Source of the DNA: Prevotellaceae bacterium
GTDB lineage: Bacteria; Bacteroidota; Bacteroidia; Bacteroidales; UBA932
NCBI GenBank assembly: GCA_031259805.1
Contig: JAIRKX010000112.1
Location: 1 to 9,190, forward strand
Direction: 5' to 3'
Length of the DNA: 9,190 bases
Under the pieces are notes generated by a model. That model saw nothing but the letters and a program-made list of their open reading frames with translations. It searched no databases and was not told the DNA's origin. Shown here one piece after another: positions 5,726 to 9,190 of this stretch; position 1 is the first letter of the stretch, and every line of letters starts with the position of its first letter. The translations under genes and the position numbers were made by a program.

Positions 5726-8002
5726 ATGCAAACAGAAGACGACAGGCAACTTATTCAACGGGAGTTCGACGAATTGCTGGAGGTATGCAGGCGACGCAGT
5801 CCGAATGAGGATGAATTGCGTGTCATCTGCGAGGCGTTTGAACTGGCTAACGAAGCGCATCGGGGCGTACGGCGTAAGTCGGGTGAGCCGTATATTACCC
5901 ATCCCATTGCCGTCGCCAAGATTGTGGTTAACGACATCGGGCTTGGCTACAAATCGGTCAGCGCCGCGCTGCTGCACGATGTAGTGGAAGATACGCCCTA
6001 TACGATTAGCGATGTCCGGCGACTGTTCGGCGACAAAATCGCCGAGTTGGTCGACGGGCTGACGAAGATCGACAACGTCGCCATGTCAGGCTCTGACCAG
6101 GCAGCCAACTTCAAACATATCCTGCTTACCCTGAACAACGACATTCGTGTCGTGCTGATCAAACTGGCCGACCGCCTGCATAACATGCGCACGTTGGCTT
6201 CGATGCCCGAACATAAACGGTCGAAGATTACGGGCGAAACGATGTACATCTACGTCCCGCTGGCCTTGCGGCTGGGGCTGTATTCCATCAAAACAGAACT
6301 CGAAAACATCTGGCTGCAGTTCACACTGCCCGACGAATACCAGCGCATCAAAGCCAAACTCGACGAGACCGAGCATTCGCGCAGCAACTACATCGAAGTA
6401 TTTACACAACCTATCAGCGAACGGCTGCACCGGCGCGGCGTCCATTTCGAGATGATCAGTCGTACCAAATCGGTGTACTCGATATGGCGAAAAATGCGCG
6501 CGAAAGGCGTGCCGTTTGAAGAAGTATACGATCTGTTTGCCGTGCGCATCATCTTCGACCCGTGGCCCGACCTCTCGGAAGTGTCGCAATGTTACGAAAT
6601 CCACAGCCTCATCAGCCAAATATATAAAGCCATCCCCGGACGCACACGCAACTGGGCGACAAACCCCAAAGCTAATAGCTACGAAGCCTTGCACGAAACC
6701 TTCATGGGGCAGCAAGGTATAGCTGTAGAAGTACAAATACGCTCGCGACGCATGGACGACATCGCCAAACGCGGTGTCGCGGCGCATTGGCGCTACAAAA
6801 CCAACGACTCGCAGGAAAGCGAAATCGACAAATGGCTGGAGCAAATCCGCTCGGTGCTGGAAAACCCTGACATCGACGCGGCGGAGTTCCTCGACCGAAT
6901 GCACGCAGGTTTGACTACGTCCGACATCTATATTTTTACTCCGAAAGGCGACGCGAAGCTGATGCCCAAAGGTGCGACCGTCCTCGACTTTGCCTACTGC
7001 GTCCATTCCGGCATCGGCAACAAAGCGATTGCCGGGAAGATCAACCACCAGTTAGGCTCGCTGAATCAGACGCTACGGAACGGCGATCAGGTCGAAATCA
7101 TCACCGCCGAATCGCAAATACCGCTACGGGAATGGCTGGATATCGTCATTACGCCCCGTGCCAAATCGCTCATCAACGAAGCCCTGAAACTCGATGCCAA
7201 AAACCGCAACCAGAACGGACGCGAGCTCATCGAGCAACACCTCCACCGGCTGGGCATACAGCCGCAGATGCGCGTCTTTCGCAAACTGGCGCAGAACTAC
7301 GGCGTCAATAACAAGGAAGAACTTTTTAGCAAAGCGGCGGCGGGACTGCTCGACCTGTCGGTGATCGAAAAGAAATTAAAAGATAACAAAGAGAGCCGAT
7401 CGGTAACCTACTGGGGCATTACCCTCAAACTCCCACGAATCATCGCCGGCAGCAACGAACCGAAAACGCCCGACGACGACGATAAAAACAACGACGCCCC
7501 TGCCAAACTCCTCCCCGCCCCTATCGACAAAAAGAAACCCTATATTCTGGGTGAAAATGTCGTCGACAAAACCCTTTCGTTTAACATCGCCGAATGCTGC
7601 AAACCCATACCGGGCGACGACGTCATCGGATTCATCGACGAAGACAAAGTGCATGTAACCGTGCATAACAAAAACTGCGACGAAGCCATACGGCTGGCGG
7701 CACAGCATGGCGACCGCATCATCAAAGCCAGCTGGAGCAAACAAATACAAAAATCCTTCCTCTCGCGTATCGAAATGCGTGGCATCGACCGCATCGGAAT
7801 CCTGCGCGACCTGACCGACATCATCACCGGACGCCTCTCGGTCAACATCCGCAAACTATTTATCCAAAGCCACGACAGCATCTTCGAGGGATACATCGAC
7901 GTCTATGTCCACGACCGCAAAGACCTCGAAAAACTATTGGCCGAAGTGAAGGCCACCAAAGGTATCGAATATGCCAAACGTGCCGAAAAAATCACAGACT
8001 AA
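5726..8002 (+). CDS. rel: Bifunctional (p)ppGpp synthetase/hydrolase, RelA/SpoT family
   Basis: A 758-residue, full-length long RSH enzyme. It makes (p)ppGpp from ATP and GDP/GTP and degrades it, controlling the stringent response. The hydrolase site looks intact: H59, H84-D85, E88-D89 in HDVVED, and D149/N153 in LADRLHN. The synthetase has R246/K248 (SRTKSVYSIW), D269 (YDLFAVR), Y319, H323 and E335 (VEVQIRS). The TGS domain starts near 399 (DIYIFTPKGD). The Cys-rich part has C624-C625, H647 and C651, and the ACT domain runs ~679-755. Deviations: the RXKD loop reads RTRN (306-309), and the NGY motif before Y319 is NSY (S318). ATG 5726 is the only sensible start, 42 bases after the previous stop. 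Whether it is the organism's main Rel or one of two paralogs cannot be decided here. Confidence 0.96.
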   Translation: MQTEDDRQLIQREFDELLEVCRRRSPNEDELRVICEAFELANEAHRGVRRKSGEPYITHPIAVAKIVVNDIGLGYKSVSAALLHDVVEDTPYTISDVRRLFGDKIAELVDGLTKIDNVAMSGSDQAANFKHILLTLNNDIRVVLIKLADRLHNMRTLASMPEHKRSKITGETMYIYVPLALRLGLYSIKTELENIWLQFTLPDEYQRIKAKLDETEHSRSNYIEVFTQPISERLHRRGVHFEMISRTKSVYSIWRKMRAKGVPFEEVYDLFAVRIIFDPWPDLSEVSQCYEIHSLISQIYKAIPGRTRNWATNPKANSYEALHETFMGQQGIAVEVQIRSRRMDDIAKRGVAAHWRYKTNDSQESEIDKWLEQIRSVLENPDIDAAEFLDRMHAGLTTSDIYIFTPKGDAKLMPKGATVLDFAYCVHSGIGNKAIAGKINHQLGSLNQTLRNGDQVEIITAESQIPLREWLDIVITPRAKSLINEALKLDAKNRNQNGRELIEQHLHRLGIQPQMRVFRKLAQNYGVNNKEELFSKAAAGLLDLSVIEKKLKDNKESRSVTYWGITLKLPRIIAGSNEPKTPDDDDKNNDAPAKLLPAPIDKKKPYILGENVVDKTLSFNIAECCKPIPGDDVIGFIDEDKVHVTVHNKNCDEAIRLAAQHGDRIIKASWSKQIQKSFLSRIEMRGIDRIGILRDLTDIITGRLSVNIRKLFIQSHDSIFEGYIDVYVHDRKDLEKLLAEVKATKGIEYAKRAEKITD

Positions 8003-8023
8003 CGATGAAACGGATGAAGCGAT

Positions 8024-8040
8024 GAAAAACGCTGTTTTTC
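8024..8040 (+). terminator. Small AT-rich hairpin after rel, possible weak terminator
   Basis: GAAAAAC (8024-8030) pairs perfectly with GTTTTTC (8034-8040) around a GCT loop, 21 bases after the rel stop. The T-run lies inside the stem rather than after it, so termination would be weak at best. It follows a CGATGAAA-like triplet microrepeat (8003-8028). Confidence 0.3.
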
Positions 8041-8060
8041 CACCCTGAACCCTATTTTCC

Positions 8061-8072
8061 GACACATGTGTC
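8061..8072. promoter_or_regulatory. 12-bp perfect palindrome upstream of the helicase gene
   Basis: GACACATGTGTC is a perfect palindrome 21 bases before the helicase start codon, a position compatible with an operator in the leader or promoter region. No known regulator site is recognised and no TAnnTTTG element is found nearby, so a function is only a suggestion. Confidence 0.3.
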
Positions 8073-8093
8073 AATATTCAACAGTCAATTTAT

Positions 8094-9190
8094 ATGATCT
8101 CTTTCTTAGATGAATTAAGCGCGGTGCAGCGTGAGGCGACCGTGAATTATCAAGGACCGGCGCTAATTATCGCCGGCGCAGGCTCGGGCAAGACGCGGGT
8201 GCTCACCTATCGCATTGCCTACACCCTGCAACAGGGCGTGCCGCCGTATACGATACTGGCGCTCACGTTTACCAACAAAGCCGCGCGCGAAATGACCGAA
8301 CGCATCGGCGCGCTGATCGGTGCGGACACGGCGCGGCGCTTGTGGATGGGCACTTTCCACTCGATTTTTGCCCGTATCCTCCGACGCGAGGCCGCGCATC
8401 TGGACTATCCCTCGTCGTTCAGTATTTACGACGCCACCGACACCAAAAGCCTCCTCAAAGCCTGCATCAAAGAATTGCAGCTCGACGAACAGTATTATAA
8501 GGTCAGCGTAGTCGCCGGCCGTATCTCGATGGCCAAAAACCATCTCATCCGTCCGAACGAATACGCCGCCAACCCGCAGACTCAGAAAATCGACCGCGCA
8601 TGTGGCCTGCCTTACCTGTACGAAATATACCGCCTCTATACACGCAAGTGCAAACAGGCCGGCGCGATGGATTTTGACGACCTCCTGCTGAACACCAATG
8701 TCCTTTTCCGCGATTTCCCCGACGTGCTGGCGTATTACCGCAATCTGTTCCGCTATATTCTGGTCGACGAGTATCAGGATACGAATTATGCACAATATAT
8801 TATTATCAAACGGCTGTCGCAGACCATGCGCAACCTGTGTGTCGTGGGCGACGATGCGCAAAGTATTTATTCGTTCCGCGGAGCGAGGATCGAAAACATT
8901 CTGAATTTCCGCAACGACTATCCCGATTATCGCGAATACCGGCTGGAAGAAAATTACCGCTCGACGCAAACGATTGTCAATGCCGCCAACGACCTGATCG
9001 GGAAAAACCACCGGCAACTGAAGAAAACATGCTTCTCGAACGGCGCAACAGGCGAAAAAATCGGCGTCATCAGCGCATTCACCGATCAGGAAGAAAGCTT
9101 TCGGATCGCCTCATCGGTAGCCGCGACAGTGCACAACCATCACGTGCCATACAGCGAATTTGCCGTGCTCTACCGCACCAACGCCCAGTC
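8094..9190 (+). CDS. UvrD/PcrA-type superfamily 1A DNA helicase, N-terminal part (3' end outside window)
   Basis: An open frame from ATG 8094 to the right edge (365 codons) encodes the start of a 3'-5' DNA helicase that unwinds duplex DNA using ATP in repair and replication restart. Motifs appear in order: the Q motif (LSAVQREA, Q12), Walker A GAGSGKT (28-34), motif Ia LTFTNKAAREM, GTFHS, Walker B/motif II VDEYQDTN (V224 onward, D225-E226), motif III VGDDAQSIYSFRGA (251-264), and motif IV EENYRS (285-290). All key residues are intact. The full family length is usually ~700-780 residues, so about half is missing. The start fits because the Q motif begins about ten residues in, as expected. It is in a + strand frame of its own 91 bases after rel, and has the same GC-rich composition. 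Rep is an alternative name, but UvrD/PcrA is the safer family call. Confidence 0.94.
   Translation, partial: MISFLDELSAVQREATVNYQGPALIIAGAGSGKTRVLTYRIAYTLQQGVPPYTILALTFTNKAAREMTERIGALIGADTARRLWMGTFHSIFARILRREAAHLDYPSSFSIYDATDTKSLLKACIKELQLDEQYYKVSVVAGRISMAKNHLIRPNEYAANPQTQKIDRACGLPYLYEIYRLYTRKCKQAGAMDFDDLLLNTNVLFRDFPDVLAYYRNLFRYILVDEYQDTNYAQYIIIKRLSQTMRNLCVVGDDAQSIYSFRGARIENILNFRNDYPDYREYRLEENYRSTQTIVNAANDLIGKNHRQLKKTCFSNGATGEKIGVISAFTDQEESFRIASSVAATVHNHHVPYSEFAVLYRTNAQ

Noticed and set aside
6086..7048. Long minus-strand open frame (320 codons) opposite rel
   Set aside because: Antisense shadow of the HD/synthetase/TGS region; no recognisable motif and no promoter or leader.
8005..8025. Six-codon open frame MKRMKR between rel and the helicase
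   Set aside because: It arises from a GATGAA microrepeat, has no leader signal, and is too short to support as a gene or leader peptide.
8163..9017. Minus-strand open frame (284 codons) opposite the helicase
   Set aside because: The + strand frame has all helicase motifs in order; the antisense frame is a compositional artefact.

Overview
The window looks like a piece of a Bacteroidota chromosome, most likely order Bacteroidales. Two sites match the TAnnTTTG -7 promoter element of that phylum. The genes lack clear Shine-Dalgarno sequences and have A-rich leaders instead. One secreted protein ends in what looks like a type IX secretion (type B) sorting domain. I cannot name a genus. All supported genes lie on the + strand, and the long minus-strand open frames are shadows.

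Region 1 (1-2352) is the end of a surface-polysaccharide cluster. It holds the C-terminal part of a GT4-family glycosyltransferase, a rhomboid intramembrane serine protease 6 bases later, and a WcaJ-type polyprenyl-phosphate sugar-1-phosphate transferase that starts glycan assembly on the lipid carrier. The first two genes and the N-terminal half of the third are AT-rich. The cluster ends at a perfect 15-bp hairpin terminator (2385-2418).

Region 2 (2353-2778) has no supportable gene. It holds the terminator, a composite inverted-repeat element built on the CGTCATTGCGAG head common in Bacteroidota intergenic DNA, and a promoter for the next gene.

Region 3 (2779-8002) is clearly more GC-rich and looks like core chromosome. 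It encodes a stand-alone oxidoreductase resembling the lysine-ketoglutarate reductase half of saccharopine-pathway enzymes, a secreted protein with four fibronectin-III-like units, and a full-length RelA/SpoT-type (p)ppGpp synthetase/hydrolase with HD, synthetase, TGS, Cys-rich and ACT parts. The promoter of the secreted protein sits so close to its ATG that the transcript may be leaderless.

Region 4 (8003-9190) is a 91-base spacer with a small hairpin and a 12-bp palindrome, followed by the first 365 codons of a UvrD/PcrA-type DNA helicase that runs off the window. The helicase frame is open to the right edge.

The polysaccharide genes probably form one transcription unit. The downstream genes are functionally unrelated neighbours. 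I see no CRISPR array, tRNA, rRNA, insertion sequence or phage gene, and no convincing entirely new multi-gene system. The items most worth a second look are the rhomboid inside the polysaccharide operon, the orphan saccharopine-type reductase, the probable leaderless promoter and substitutions in the Rel synthetase loop.
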